Position numbers and translations under genes: made by a program
Assembly: GCA_030280995.1 (NCBI GenBank)
Contig: JASXTE010000002.1
Coordinates: 5,515,683-5,579,682, forward strand
From: Hemileia vastatrix
Taxonomy: Eukaryota > Basidiomycota > Pucciniomycetes > Pucciniales > Zaghouaniaceae
DNA: 64,000 nucleotides
Reading direction: 5' to 3'
Shown: positions 55,905 to 64,000 of the stretch, one piece after another
Position numbering within the stretch: position 1 is the stretch's first letter
Layout: the number at the start of each line of letters is the position of its first letter
Notes under the pieces: generated by a model
Told to the model about the DNA's origin: nothing
Seen by the model: only the letters and a program-made list of their open reading frames with translations
The model's database searches: none

Positions 55905-56739
55905 TTCATTGGCAGCTCCGTTGAGAAGGTTGACGAGAAAGGATGCAGACTGGGAGTGGGATGAAGAATGTGAGAAGGCGTTTGTGAAGCTGAAGAAAGT
56001 TTTGGAAAAAGATATTGTCCTGCACAAGTTAGATTATGGAAAAGATGCTGGTAGGATTTATTTAGAAGTTGAATCAAGTCAGTTTGCTGCTGGGGCAGTT
56101 GTGTCTCAGATGGATAAATCTGGTTACATTAGGCCAGTTAGGTTTGAATTTGTGGTATTCACCAAAGTCGAATCAAGATATTCTCAGCCGAAATTGGAAC
56201 TGTGTGAAGTGGCAAAAATTTTAAAGAAACTTCAAAATGTTTTGTGGTGCCAACACTTCAAATTGCAAGTGGATGCAAAATCTTTAATTAAAATTATTAA
56301 TTCCCCAAGTTTACCAAATGCACCTATGACTAGATGGGTAGCATTCATTAAACATTTTTATTTTGACTTAGCTCATAAGCCTGGAAAAACTTTTACTATT
56401 CCAGATGGTTTGTCAAGAAGACCACCCACTGAAGATGATTCAGACTCAGAAGAGTTCAATGAAGATATATCTATGATTAAGGCCAGCACTAAAGTAGCTG
56501 AAGACTTTCCATACCTCCCCCATGAGGTTAAACTGGCAGGACTATTGTGTATAGATGATTTTGATGAAGACCTCCCCCATGAGGTTAAACTGGCAGGACT
56601 ATTGTGTATAGATGATTTTGATGAAGACCTCCCCCATGAGTTTAAACTTGCAGGACTATTGTGTATAGATGATTTTGATGAAGACCTCCCCCATGAGGTT
56701 AAACTGGAAGGACTATTGTGTATCAATGATTTTGATTAA
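55905..56739 (+). pseudogene. Gypsy B RNase H and repeat-bearing tail
   Basis: A 276-codon frame. SSLAAPLRRLTRKDADWEWD and CEKAFVKLKKVL lead into the RNase H, with the first acidic position as Glu in AGRIYLEVESSQFAAGAVV, SRYSQPKLELCEVAKILKKL (Glu), KLQVDAKSLIKIINSPSLP (Asp) and PGKTFTIPDGLSRRPP. The tail is unusual: from 56,514 it is a 19-residue repeat, LPHEVKLAGLLCIDDFDED, in tandem. The stop falls inside the fourth unit. The enzyme would remove RNA from the hybrid; the Asp-to-Glu change at the first site is probably damaging. Confidence 0.85.
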
Positions 56740-56815
56740 GACCTCCCCCATGAGGTAAAACTGGAAGGACTATTGTGTATAGATGATTGTGATGAAGACC
56801 TCCCCATGAGATTAA
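56514..56815 (+). repeat. 57-bp coding minisatellite, five units and a partial
   Basis: Units start at 56,514, 56,571, 56,628, 56,685 and 56,742, with a partial from 56,799; the period is exactly 57 bp, in frame. Each starts CCTCCCCCATGAGGTTAAAC. Variants: GAGTTTAAAC in unit 3, a TAA stop at the end of unit 4, and a one-base loss in the partial unit. Confidence 0.95.
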
Positions 56816-56846
56816 ACTGGCTGGTTGTATAAAGAGGGATGAATAT

Positions 56847-58503
56847 GTGGGATATGAGGATAATGAAAGTGTGGAAAGTGTATATGTGGATGAGAATGAT
56901 GTGGTAGTATGGGATGATAGTAGATTGGTTAATGGTGTATATGTTGGAAGTTTAGAAAATTTGGTCAAAGAGAGGTTGAATGTAGATATAAATTTGGTAA
57001 AGCGGAGGTTGGATGATGAAGATGAAGAAGGAGATACTAAAAATGGTGATAAAGAGGTTGAAAAAAAATTGGTTCTAAAGAGACTTGAAGTTTCAAAATT
57101 TAAAGATGAAAATTTTTATTCATTTATCAATCAAACTCAATCAAAGAAGCTTATGGCTCATGCAAGTGCAGGTGATATAGGCAATAGGGAAGTGCCCTTG
57201 GATGTTATTTTATTGGATTTTAAAGATGAGGTCTGGGGAAAGACTGGGTTTTATTATGTTTTGGTAAAATATTTGTTGACTCTGGAAAGGCCAGAGGAAT
57301 GTGATGATGATGACTGGATGGCTATCAAAAGAAAGACCCCAGAATTTTATATATCTGGACAAATATTGATGAAAAGGAGGTATCCAAATCCTCAAGTAGT
57401 AGTTTCTCAAAAGAAAGGGCAAGAGTTGGCTATGAAAGCACTGCATGAAGATCTCGGTCATAGGGGAATGGGAAAGACATATAGACAAATTACTGATAGA
57501 TTTTGGTGGCCTGGTATGAGATGGCTGTTAAGAAATGGGTTCAGTCATGTGAAGAATGTCAAAGAAGGAGTTATCTAAGGCCAAAAGAACCTGGACATGC
57601 AACAAGTGAAAACAGTCTTTTTGGTAGGGTTAGTTTGGATGCTGTTCTTATAAAAGAGGGTAGATATAAATATTTAATTGTAGCCAGAGATGATTATCTG
57701 GTTGGGTAGAGGCAGTGCCTCTTATTAATTTAAATTCCTAAAATGTGGCAGATTTCTTGTTGAAGGATTGGGTGTATAGATATGGGGTTATGAAATTGGT
57801 AAAAGTTGATGGAGGACCTGAATTTGGGGCAGAATTTAGGGAAGCTATATCAAAATTTGGATCAAAGCTTAGGGTAGAAACCCCTTATTATCCTGAAGCT
57901 GAAGGAATGTTTGAAAGAGGGCATCAAGTTATAAAGATGCATTAGTTAAAATGGGTGGAAAAAGTGCTGAAAAATGGAGGCACTACTTATCCTTAGTATT
58001 GTTTGCTGACAGAATCACTTCCAAAAGGACGACTGGATATTCACCCTATGAACTAGTTTTGGACAAAAAGCAGTTTTACCAGTTGATTTAGAGGCTGAAT
58101 CATATCTTGGAGTAGATTGGGATACTGTTAACACTAAAGAAGAATTGTTATGTGCAAGAATGATGCAGCTGGAGAATAAAGAAGAATACTTAGAAAAGGC
58201 ATATTCTAGAATGATTAAAATCAGAAATCAGTCAGTAAGATATTTGGATTAGGGGTTGGCACATTGACTAAGGAAACCTTTGTAGACTGGAGATATGGTT
58301 TTGGTGTATAATAGGAGTTTGGAAAGCCAGTGGGGGAAGATGTTTGCAGATAGGTGGAATGGACCTTATAAAGTCAGAGAACAGGTGTCTGGCGGTTCAT
58401 ATGTTTTGTAAGAATTGTATGGAGTAGTTTTAAAGAAGAGGGTAGCAGCTGATAAAGTCAAACGGTTCTATCCTAGGGGCACCAGGAGTGCTGAAAGATA
58501 ACT
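56847..58503 (+). pseudogene. Gypsy B integrase
   Basis: The frame 56,847-57,578 has an acidic leader (KERLNVDINLVKRRLDDEDE), then the HHCC zinc-binding domain LHEDLGHRGMGKTYRQITDR with FWWPGM. After a shift, CEECQRRSYLRPKEPG completes the CxxC. The core shows Asp in FGRVSLDAVLIKEGRY, Asp in KLVKVDGGPEFGAEFREA and Glu in YPEAEGMFERGHQVIK, so the DDE triad is visible. The C-terminal part (58,020-58,500) reads TTGYSPYELV, ADRWNGPYKVRE and KRFYPRGTRS, with four or more stops. It would insert element cDNA. Inactive through frame breaks, not through loss of the triad. Confidence 0.87.
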
Positions 58504-59394
58504 CTGAAATGAGGGTAAACTACTTCTACAATCGTTTGAAGGAGGATCTCCGGAATGAGGATAAACTACTTTCTTATTAAAAATATTACTGTCGTTTTAC
58601 TATGGTATGGGAGACAAAACCGTTAACAAAATTTTACAACATTTATGAAGACATTTGATTGAAAATTCTTAAAACTCTTAAAAGCAACAAAAATTATGGA
58701 GAAGATATATGTTGGATTGATAAATTTTTTATTGGTAGAAGTGTTCACAGGGGAACCTTCTGAATGAAATATTGGCAAGTTTGGGGGTAATTGATGGGCT
58801 GGCTTCTCTATACACAATTACCCCACAATGTTTGTTACCAATTTTTCCCTGTTTCTAGTTGAATCCTGGCTTTGTTTTTGATCTATAGGAATTCCGCTAA
58901 GACTATAAACTGGAACAAACAAAAAGACACTGCTCTTAATGCCGGATTCAAGATTCTTTTTTTATTTTTATTTTTGTTATTTCTTTTATGTCAGATTTTT
59001 TTAACAATATACGTGTTTTGTTCATTTTAATTTTTATAATACTATAAAATTTTGTTAAGGGTGATGATCACTGGTGGTCTCTAATCATTCTTACAAATTG
59101 GAGGGAGCCCACCCAGTGATCATTATCATAAATTTTATTTTTCTAAACTTTCATTTATTAATTTTGTATTTTCAATTTCTCAAAATTGTGTAACAACATC
59201 AAGTTGCACTTGGATGTGGGTATGATGTCAAAGGTACGGCTCCTCAATTGGCTGGGGGGCATCTTTTAAATTTTATTTTACATTTCATAAATTTTATATT
59301 TCAAATTTGTTTATCATTTATTTTAAAATTAAATTTTAAATTTTATTTCATAACAATCTTTTATAACCTTTTATTATTTTCATCATTAAAAAAT
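58504..59394 (+). other. Gypsy B 3' untranslated region with hairpin
   Basis: No gene. Two motif copies (GAGGGTAAACTAC at 58,511; CTCCGGAATGAGGATAAACT at 58,548) lie at its start. A hairpin pairs GATGATCACTGGTGG (59,063) with CCACCCAGTGATCATTATC (59,109). The rest is AT-rich up to the microsatellite. Confidence 0.5.
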
Positions 59395-59996
59395 CAAAAA
59401 ATCAAAATCAAAATCAAAATCAAAATAAAAATAAAAATAAAAATAAAAATAAAAATAAAAATAAAAATAAAAATAAAAATAAAAATAAAAATAAACATAA
59501 AAATAAAAATAAAAATAAAAATAAAAATAAAAATAAAAATAAAAATAAAAATAAAAATAAAAATAAAAATAAAAATAAAAATAAAAATAAAAATAAAAAT
59601 AAAAATAAAAATAAAAATAAAAATAAAAATAAAAATAAAAATAAAAATAAAAATAAAAATAAAAATAAAAATAAAAATAAAAATAAAAATAAAAATAAAA
59701 ATAAAAATAAAAATAAAAATAAAAATAAAAATAAAAATAAAAATAAAAATAAAAATAAAAATAAAAATAAAAATAAAAATAAAAATAAAAATAAAAATAA
59801 AAATAAAAATAAAAATAAAAATAAAAATAAAAATAAAAATAAAAATAAAAATAAAAATAAAAATAAAAAAATAAAATAAAATAAAATAAAAAAATAAAAA
59901 ATAAAAAAATAAAAAATAAAAAAATAAAAAATAATGAAAAATAATAAAAAATAAAAAATAAATAAATAAAAAATAAAAAATAAAATAAATATATAA
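59395..59996. repeat. Long AAAAAT hexamer microsatellite
   Basis: Starts with a few AAAATC units, then over 70 nearly perfect AAAAAT units to about 59,866 (one AAACAT variant at about 59,493), then degenerate AAAAT/AAAAAAT to about 59,996. The Lys-Ile and Phe-Tyr/Phe-Leu frames across it are artefacts. Confidence 0.97.
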
Positions 59997-60130
59997 ACAT
60001 ACAATTATTTTTTAAAAATTTTATTAAATTTAATTTTCAATTTTCTTCTGGTTTATTTTTTATAGTATATTTTATATAAGAAAAAGGGTCAAGAGGAGCT
60101 CAAGCAAAATTGGATCCTACTTCAAAATGT

Positions 60131-60350
60131 TTAGTCCTCCAAGACTTTAAACTGGCTAACTTTCAAGACTTTCTTTCAGGTTTTATTTGAATTTTGGATC
60201 TTTAGTCCTCCAAGACTTTAAACTGGTTAACTTTCAAGACTTTCTTTAAGTTTTTTTTACTATTTTATTTCAAGAATTTGGCTCCTCATTGGATCTGTTA
60301 GTCCTCCAAGAATTTAAACTGGCTAACTTTCAAGACTTTCTTTCAGGTTT
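60131..60350 (+). repeat. Three-copy 50-bp repeat just upstream of an LTR
   Basis: Copies at about 60,131-60,180, 60,202-60,250 and 60,299-60,347 share TTAGTCCTCCAAGACTTTAA, then ACTGGCTAACTTTCAAGAC and TTTCTTTCAGG. Each can be read LVLQDFKLANFQDFLSG. The last copy ends two to four bases before the LTR. Confidence 0.9.
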
Positions 60351-60351
60351 T

Positions 60352-61080
60352 TGTCAGCCAGGCTACTAGACTTACCCAGTGAAATAATTAATTATTTACT
60401 GGATGAAGCCGCACCTTATCAATTTTTATTATTATTTAATTATCATTTAGTTACATTAAAATTAGTTATAATAAATTAACTAGTTACAGAATGTTAAAAT
60501 TAAATTAATTAAATAAATAAGTAAAATTATAATTATAATTTTGTCCCTTATATTTTTCTCTAACACCGTGCTCATTTGACAGGTTGGGAAAAAATAAAAC
60601 TTTATATTAAAAAAATAAATACAAAGATAAAATAAGATTTAAATATTCAAATAATATTAAATATATACAAAAAAATCAAATTTCTTATTTAGGATTGACA
60701 TTTACAGTAAATATTAAAAATATTGATGTATTTCTGACATACTCTGTAAATACATCTTTTTGACGCCTTCTTTTTGGAATAACTTTATTATTTGAAATAA
60801 TCTTTCTGGAATGTTCTTTTTCTCTCTCTCTTCCCACTGTTTTTAGAATTTGATTTCCTTGCTTTGTCTCTCCTTTGCCTATAAAAGTCCTCTCTTTTTG
60901 TTGTCTTTTGATCATTCTACTTTACCAACTCATTTATTAAAATAACTACAACACTAAAACTAATTTATTATAATTTATATCTTTAGTACTTACAACAAAC
61001 GTAATTCTATTCTATAACTTATATAAAATATTTAAATCTACCTCTTACTTTGAGTAAAAGAAGTCATACTTGATTGAGAA
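60352..61080 (+). repeat. Gypsy-type LTR (5' LTR of gypsy C or an adjacent LTR)
   Basis: Starts TGTCAGCCAGGCTACTAGAC. It has a TATA-like CCTATAAAAGTCC at about 60,877 and is the inverted relative of the solo LTR at 47,031-47,747. The 3' border is uncertain (about 61,050-61,100). It could be the 5' LTR of gypsy C, which follows, or belong to the sequence upstream; no purine tract precedes it, which favours a 5' LTR. Confidence 0.6.
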
Positions 61081-61310
61081 ATACGTACCTAACTTTTGAG
61101 AGTCAAAAAAATCCTTAAAACCTTCATATTACACCTTACCAAAGCTTCTAGACCAAAAGTGAACCTTGACAATTGGGGGCCTTTCCGAAATATCGACGGC
61201 GCAACATTAATTGAGGCGTAATTGAGGGAACCATTGGCGTACAAGTACCTGTAAAGGACGAGTGGAGGCGAGAAAACGACGAACGTCATACTTCACATGA
61301 TAAAAGTTTT
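61081..61310. other. LTR-leader junction; no gene seen
   Basis: Less AT-rich than its flanks (GGGGGCCTTTCCGAAATATC and GGAGGCGAGAAAACGACG segments). No recognisable coding or RNA feature before the tRNA-like segment. Confidence 0.35.
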
Positions 61311-61376
61311 TGCTGCGAACGGGAATCGAACCGCGCTCCAAAACTTAAGTTCATATACTGACTAAAGACCGTATAT
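61311..61376 (-). other. tRNA-like segment with B-box, probably a degenerate tRNA or captured primer tRNA
   Basis: The minus strand carries GCGGTTCGATTCCCGTTCGC and ends GCAGCA. GGTTCGATTCC (61,322-61,332) is an exact B-box/T-loop match. Upstream GTCTTTAGTCAGT is a weak A-box. The T-stem and acceptor do not pair well, so an intact tRNA gene is unlikely. On the plus strand, TGCTGCGAACGGGAATCGAA could be read as an extended primer-binding site downstream of the LTR. Confidence 0.35.
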
Positions 61377-61631
61377 ATTGTGGTAATTATTGTTATTACT
61401 ATTTGTGGGTTACTCTTCACTCTTCATTTGCTACGTATTTCCTTTTACTCAGCACTCTGTAAGTGGCATTAATTTGCTCATTTTGCAGGGGGAGGTGTCT
61501 GGTAATTGGAATTTATTTTTATTATTATATTTTTTTTTATTTTTCCTGGTTGACCATAATAGAGCAATAACTGTTCTTAGTCCCAGAGGTAATAAAATAA
61601 TTATATATTAATATTAATTATTATCATTTTT

Positions 61632-62140
61632 CAGTTGACAATTGTCCTGATTAATTTGAATTTAAATTGTTCCAGTTGACAAATTGTCCTGACAATAATA
61701 TTTTTTATTAAATAAAATAATTATTATAATTTTTCAGTTGACATTTGTCCTGATTAATTTAAATTTTTAATTGTTCCAGTTGACAAATCGTCCTGACAAT
61801 TATATTTTTTTTATTAATAAATAATTAACATTTCATTACTTCAGTTGACTTTGAGTCCTGGTAATCCAATAAATCTTTTTAAGTAATAAAATTCATATTT
61901 AAATTACTTCAGTTGACATTAAGTCCTGGTAGTTAAGTAATCAGTTAAAATAATTTTTATTAATAAAGGTTCATATTTGATTATTTCAGTTGACAATAAA
62001 TCCTGGTAATAAATTAGTTGATTTAAATCCTCAAAATAAAAATTAATAGAAATTCTAATTTATTTCTACAGTTGATTGTATTATCCTGGTTTTAAATTTT
62101 TCTTTTATTAATTTTATTTAAGTTGATTTTTATCCTAAAA
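61632..62140 (+). repeat. Leader array of CAGTTGACA-N-GTCCTG motifs
   Basis: Eight clear copies start at 61,632, 61,673, 61,735, 61,777, 61,842, 61,910, 61,987 and 62,069, with a weak ninth at 62,120. Consensus CAGTTGACAnnnnGTCCTG followed by RTAAT, separated by T/A-rich spacers. It lies in the untranslated leader of gypsy C, ending about 105 bp before the gag ATG. The remaining leader shows no other feature. Confidence 0.85.
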
Positions 62141-62243
62141 AGATTTTTTTTATTATTTTTATTTTATTTCTGTTAAATAAAAATTAAAAATAAAAGACTA
62201 ATTAATTTTTGTCTCTTTTCCTTCATTTCAGTAGAATCTTAAA

Positions 62244-64000
62244 ATGACTGATCAAAGTGGTTTTGCTGCACGTGAAGAAGAACTAGACTTAATTGATTAT
62301 GATGAGCCTACTTCTGTAAGTTCTCCTTTAACAAGAAGAATTTCTCAAACTAATAAATCCTTGCCCCAAACAGGATGTAGAAATGGAAGAAGTAGAAATC
62401 CTAGTGGACAATACTCAGGATCAGAAGCCCAGGACAAACCTACCAGAAGAGCTTCCAAAAGGCTTCAAGATAAAAAAGATGCCGTTGTCCCAGCAGATAA
62501 AGAATCTGTCAACCCACATAAAGGAGTTAAAGACAGACAGCTTGAAACTAAAGGTAAGGGTAGATGCCTTGGAAGAAAGGGGGAAAATAACAGATACTTT
62601 TCTCCAAGAGAAAAGAAAACCTCTTCCTCCCAGGGATCAACAACAATTGGTTCCCCAATCCCAAGAGATGGTGGAAGTGTCCAAGTGGCAGTGGGACTGG
62701 CTCAACACACAGTGGGACTACTTAGCTCAAAATCAGCATCAGTTACCTCAGGTAGGTCCATCAAGGCCCACCCAGGCCAACCCCACTCCTCCCCACCCTT
62801 ATCAAGGAGGCAAAAGAAGAAGGAAGCCCAATATGGTGATACCCAGCAAACCCTGGTACGTCCCTCTATTGATTCTCAAGTGCCTTTTCTTGTGGCTGAC
62901 TCTGTTCCTTCAGGTATATCTGGAAGGCAGGATGAAACCTTGAGACCCATAGAAGCTGGGAATAGTAGACAGTTATCTCATGTATCCAATCCATTACTTT
63001 TAATTGCTACCTCAATAATTAATCCTGGTATGGCTGTGATTGATGAAACTCTTGACCCTGAGTTCTATGAGAGTCTGGAAAGTTACTCAGTTTCCTTATT
63101 GAGAAACACTCAAGATGTAGCAAGAATTAATGATGAGCACTTGAGAGATATTATTGCCAAGCAAAATCATATAATGAACAATATGCAATTGACTCAGAGA
63201 TATAATAGTTTGTTAACTGATCAGGGTTATCAAGCATTAAAAAGTGAAGCACAGAGAGTCTCTGATGAATTGTCTCATTACAAAGCAACCCATGAAAAGA
63301 AAATTGCTTTATGGCAAAATATAAAAAATGATTTGTCTAAACTAAAAGATACTGTATCTGCCTGTTGCCAGGAGGTAGAAATAGATAAGATAAATCTGAA
63401 AAGATTGAGTGACCATTTGTCATCTTTTCAACATAAAAACCAATTATCTTTTGCAACTATCAATGAAAGTTTATCTAGTCTTCCAAGAATGAAAACAAGA
63501 CTAACAACCATTGAAGAAAAATTGAACTCATTGTTAAATGACCAAAAATATTCTGACAATTCTGTGAAGGAACATATAGTGCAGGATGCTCAACCAGTAT
63601 CTGTGGCTAGTTCATCTAAAATAAAAATTGATCCAGAAATACCTGTTGATAACACTGAGTTTCCATCAAAAACTGATGATGCACCAGGATCTGCAACAGA
63701 AGGATTAAACAATGAGATTTCAGCACAATTAAAGAAATTACAGCTGCTTCTTACTCAGAAACAAGCTAGTACTAAGGAGACTCCTTCAAATCAAAAGAAT
63801 TGTCCAAAACTTGACCAGTACCCAACATTTGATGGTGATTCTTCCTCTGATTGGCAACAATTTATTTGCAGAATTGATAATTTAAAAAATTCTTACAAAC
63901 TCCCAGATGAGGAAATTGTGTCCAAATTAATTTCTTTGTTCACTAATGTTGCCCTGATGTGGTATGAATCTGTTCTCCTGGATGGGAATGACTACTCATG
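62244..64000 (+). CDS. Gypsy C gag, open to the window end (partial)
   Basis: The ATG at 62,244 (TTAAAATGACTG) opens a frame that I followed without a stop to the last base, at least 585 codons. The N-terminus is acidic (REEELDLIDYDEPTS). Residues about 50-230 are Ser/Lys/Arg-rich and probably disordered. About 265-470 is helical with coiled-coil character (QRYNSLLTDQGYQALKSEAQ, KKIALWQNIKNDLSKLKDTV, MKTRLTTIEEKLNSLLND). From about 520, PKLDQYPTFDGDSSSDWQQF and RIDNLKNSYKLPDEEIVSKL, then FTNVALMWYESVLL, match the start of the Ty3/gypsy capsid domain. The product would form the element particle. Lack of any stop makes this the best-preserved gypsy here. The second reading frame at 62,383-62,943 overlaps it. 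Confidence 0.85.
   Translation, partial: MTDQSGFAAREEELDLIDYDEPTSVSSPLTRRISQTNKSLPQTGCRNGRSRNPSGQYSGSEAQDKPTRRASKRLQDKKDAVVPADKESVNPHKGVKDRQLETKGKGRCLGRKGENNRYFSPREKKTSSSQGSTTIGSPIPRDGGSVQVAVGLAQHTVGLLSSKSASVTSGRSIKAHPGQPHSSPPLSRRQKKKEAQYGDTQQTLVRPSIDSQVPFLVADSVPSGISGRQDETLRPIEAGNSRQLSHVSNPLLLIATSIINPGMAVIDETLDPEFYESLESYSVSLLRNTQDVARINDEHLRDIIAKQNHIMNNMQLTQRYNSLLTDQGYQALKSEAQRVSDELSHYKATHEKKIALWQNIKNDLSKLKDTVSACCQEVEIDKINLKRLSDHLSSFQHKNQLSFATINESLSSLPRMKTRLTTIEEKLNSLLNDQKYSDNSVKEHIVQDAQPVSVASSSKIKIDPEIPVDNTEFPSKTDDAPGSATEGLNNEISAQLKKLQLLLTQKQASTKETPSNQKNCPKLDQYPTFDGDSSSDWQQFICRIDNLKNSYKLPDEEIVSKLISLFTNVALMWYESVLLDGNDYS
62383..62943 (+). CDS. Overlapping +1 reading frame inside gypsy C gag, hypothetical
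   Basis: A 186-codon ATG-to-stop frame lying wholly within the gag frame, shifted by +1. Its translation looks protein-like rather than random: an acidic start (MEEVEILVDNTQ), a helical Lys/Leu-rich stretch (LSQQIKNLSTHIKELKTDSL, KLKVRVDALEERGK), a Trp-rich block (SKWQWDWLNTQWDYLAQNQH), a Pro/Arg-rich part, and a hydrophobic C-terminus (PLLILKCLFLWLTLFLQVYL) that could span a membrane. It might be an overprinted accessory protein, an ancestral frame exposed by compensating indels, or chance in A-rich DNA. No homologue is known to me. Confidence 0.4.
   Translation: MEEVEILVDNTQDQKPRTNLPEELPKGFKIKKMPLSQQIKNLSTHIKELKTDSLKLKVRVDALEERGKITDTFLQEKRKPLPPRDQQQLVPQSQEMVEVSKWQWDWLNTQWDYLAQNQHQLPQVGPSRPTQANPTPPHPYQGGKRRRKPNMVIPSKPWYVPLLILKCLFLWLTLFLQVYLEGRMKP

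Larger units (their letters stand above)
51391..58503 (+). mobile_element. Ty3/gypsy LTR retrotransposon B, decayed
   Basis: PBS, gag, protease, RT, RNase H and integrase in gypsy order over 7 kb. Every region carries stops or shifts, and key residues in protease, RT and RNase H are changed. Reading resumes well between breaks, so decay is moderate. Ends are limits of recognisable internal sequence. Confidence 0.9.

Noticed and set aside
51565..58503. RIP-type mutation as the cause of gypsy B decay
   Set aside because: Some changes are G-to-A, but other stops look like transversions or indels; without an intact reference I cannot show a bias.
59248..60004. Long Lys-Ile (plus) and Phe-Tyr or Phe-Leu (minus) open frames of about 200 codons
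   Set aside because: They are translations of the AAAAAT microsatellite, open in all phases that avoid TAA; no gene.
58504..61080. 3' LTR of gypsy B
   Set aside because: No sequence after the integrase matches the region just before the gypsy B PBS; the LTR at 60,352 is of a different type.
61311..61376. Intact tRNA gene
   Set aside because: The B-box is exact, but the T-stem and acceptor strands do not pair and the A-box is poor.

Overview
The window looks like a transposon-dense stretch of a rust fungus genome (Pucciniales; gag types and AT-richness fit large rust genomes such as Austropuccinia or Phakopsora, but I cannot name the species). The basis is a very AT-rich composition, two Ty1/copia and three Ty3/gypsy retroelements whose gag and pol types I associate with rusts, a LINE with a CCHC ORF1 and an RNase H domain, and one host-like WD40 gene with short introns and fungal-type splice sites. 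No bacterial, viral-genome or CRISPR feature is present.

Layout. 0.3-3.3 kb: decayed minus-strand gypsy A. 4.86-5.08 kb: a small CACTA-like MITE (TIR CACTA/CACCA, 3-bp target duplication). 5.3-5.9 kb: purine-rich tandem repeat. 6.5-9.2 kb: terminal-inverted-repeat element with a second MITE inside. 9.2-9.5 kb: Harbinger-type transposase remnant. 10.2-15.4 kb: complete but decayed minus-strand copia A with LTRs, TSD, PPT and PBS. 16.4-21.8 kb: young plus-strand copia B (LTRs differ at 3 bases plus one repeat-unit insertion), broken by a CACTA-like MITE and a frameshift. 22.4-24.3 kb: WD40 gene, the only convincing host gene. 25.5 and 26.0 kb: two TA-flanked MITEs. 26.6-33.2 kb: an inverted-repeat element split by a 5.5-kb LINE with a 14-bp TSD. 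33.2-36.2 kb: another inverted-repeat element carrying a TRIM-like direct-repeat pair and a 160-bp tandem array. 36.7-37.6 kb: a decayed gene cut by a 3.2-kb CACTA-like element (37,630-40,855) whose arms are inverted arrays of about 72-bp repeats. 42-50 kb: minisatellites, LTR-like repeats, a foldback repeat family, a Myb/SANT-like pseudogene and a decayed minus-strand gene split by a solo LTR. 51.4-58.5 kb: plus-strand gypsy B with all domains but many stops. 59.4-60.0 kb: long AAAAAT microsatellite. 60.35 kb to the end: LTR and 5' part of gypsy C, whose gag frame is open to the window edge and overlaps a second long frame.

Almost every coding segment belongs to mobile elements, and nesting gives an insertion order: MITE into copia B; LINE into a TIR element; CACTA-like element into a decayed gene; solo LTR into a decayed gene. 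The most notable signals are the overlapping reading frame in the gypsy C gag, a short motif (CTCC..GAGG.TAAACT, read as [DV]LxxExKL) recurring through gypsy B and up to the next LTR, the related CACTA-like elements sharing a palindrome, and a motif array in the gypsy C leader. All boundaries were read by eye.
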